Below, one piece after another: positions 63,782 to 64,000 of a stretch of 64,000 bases of DNA. The notes under the pieces were generated by a model that saw only the letters and a program-made list of their open reading frames with translations, was not told where the DNA came from and did no database searches. The position numbers and the translations under genes are program-made. This DNA is from Ornithinimicrobium cavernae (GTDB taxonomy: Bacteria > Actinomycetota > Actinomycetes > Actinomycetales > Dermatophilaceae): NCBI RefSeq assembly GCF_003121625.1, contig NZ_QDDJ01000001.1:62001-126000 (forward strand). Direction: 5' to 3'. Each line of letters opens with the position of its first letter. The first letter of the stretch is position 1.

Positions 63782-63884
63782 GGAGTGCGCGGCTGCGCGG
63801 ACGAGGTGCACCTGGCGCGGGCCTAGAGTCGGAGGACCGGGCAGGAACCCTGCCCCCGACCGAGGTGAGGAGGGCTCTGCCCGG

Positions 63885-64000
63885 ATGCGCATCCGCCCCA
63901 AGGACCTGCTGTGGGTGCTGCCCCTGACCCTGTTCACCGGGGTGGGCACCATCTTCTCCAGCGCGCTGCCCGAGGGCGGCTGGCGCGGGGCGCGCTCACG
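63885..64000 (+). CDS. Membrane protein, N-terminal part, cut by window edge
   Basis: The frame opens at ATG 63885 (MRIRPKDLLWVLPLTLFTGV) with GGTGAGGAGG upstream and runs off the right edge after 38 residues. One membrane segment (residues about 8-25) and GTIFSSALPEGGW are visible. A sensor histidine kinase is common next to such ABC pairs, but too little is present to say. It is divergent from the ABC exporter. Confidence 0.6.
   Translation, partial: MRIRPKDLLWVLPLTLFTGVGTIFSSALPEGGWRGARS

Overview
The window is high-GC chromosomal DNA of an actinobacterium. The evidence is actinobacterial gene order (nth / crp / MBL / NUDIX / RidA / DUF4177 / paired ArsA ATPases / class A PBP; acsA next to a holin-III protein; recR-DUF5063), a 6C RNA beside an Ssd/CpaE-like gene, and frequent GTG starts. 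The flavour is Micrococcales (Intrasporangiaceae/Ornithinimicrobiaceae-like); that family-level placement is inference.

Region 1 (1-4317) is one end of an integrated mobile element. It carries a prim-pol gene cut by the window edge, unknown genes, two tiny overlapping genes, a membrane protein and a double zinc-ribbon protein. It ends inside the Tad-pilus ATPase gene tadA, whose 3' part is replaced by element sequence after the conserved GEVRGAE motif. Region 2 (4318-9193) is the rest of the tad/ssd neighbourhood: ssd, an 18-bp inverted repeat, a methyltransferase, a 6C RNA, a degenerate Fic-fold protein and a secreted AMIN-like protein.

Region 3 (9337-25338) is a housekeeping block: acetyl-CoA synthetase, a holin-like protein, CoA pyrophosphatase, endonuclease III, a Crp/GlxR-type regulator, MBL and NUDIX hydrolases, RidA, DUF4177, a DadA-like oxidase, an alpha/beta hydrolase, two ArsA-like ATPases, a class A PBP, YqeY and a metallophosphoesterase. 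tRNA-Pro(CGG) follows. Region 4 (25546-29540) is nrdA-nrdB. The leader carries a cobalamin riboswitch and two NrdR-type boxes, and NrdB has the class Ic (Phe-for-Tyr, Mn/Fe-type) signature.

Region 5 (29593-35860) is an arsenic island: an ArsR-GNAT (ArsN-like) fusion, ArsO, an MFS exporter, a second ArsR, two ArsC proteins of different architecture and ACR3. Three copies of one palindromic operator lie between the fusion gene and arsO, and a fourth near-copy precedes the second arsR. Region 6 (35867-45769) holds an ECF sigma factor with a membrane partner, a GCS2-type ligase, a two-component system whose kinase is internally duplicated, a methyltransferase, a TIGR02206 membrane protein, an antiporter and an epimerase.

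Region 7 (45903-54477) is a replication/repair cluster: DUF5063, recR, a HAD phosphatase, an acyltransferase, dnaX, a HelD/HelR helicase and a TrmB/LuxR-type regulator. Region 8 (54799-60999) is purD-purC-purL, with purL the long single-chain type. Region 9 (61000-64000) has a duplicated hairpin element, a VOC protein, an ABC exporter and the start of a divergent membrane protein.

Two patterns cross gene boundaries. Several genes (holin, DadA-like, DUF5063, purL) have short tandem duplications at their 3' ends. Several intergenic regions hold long near-perfect hairpins without a T-run.
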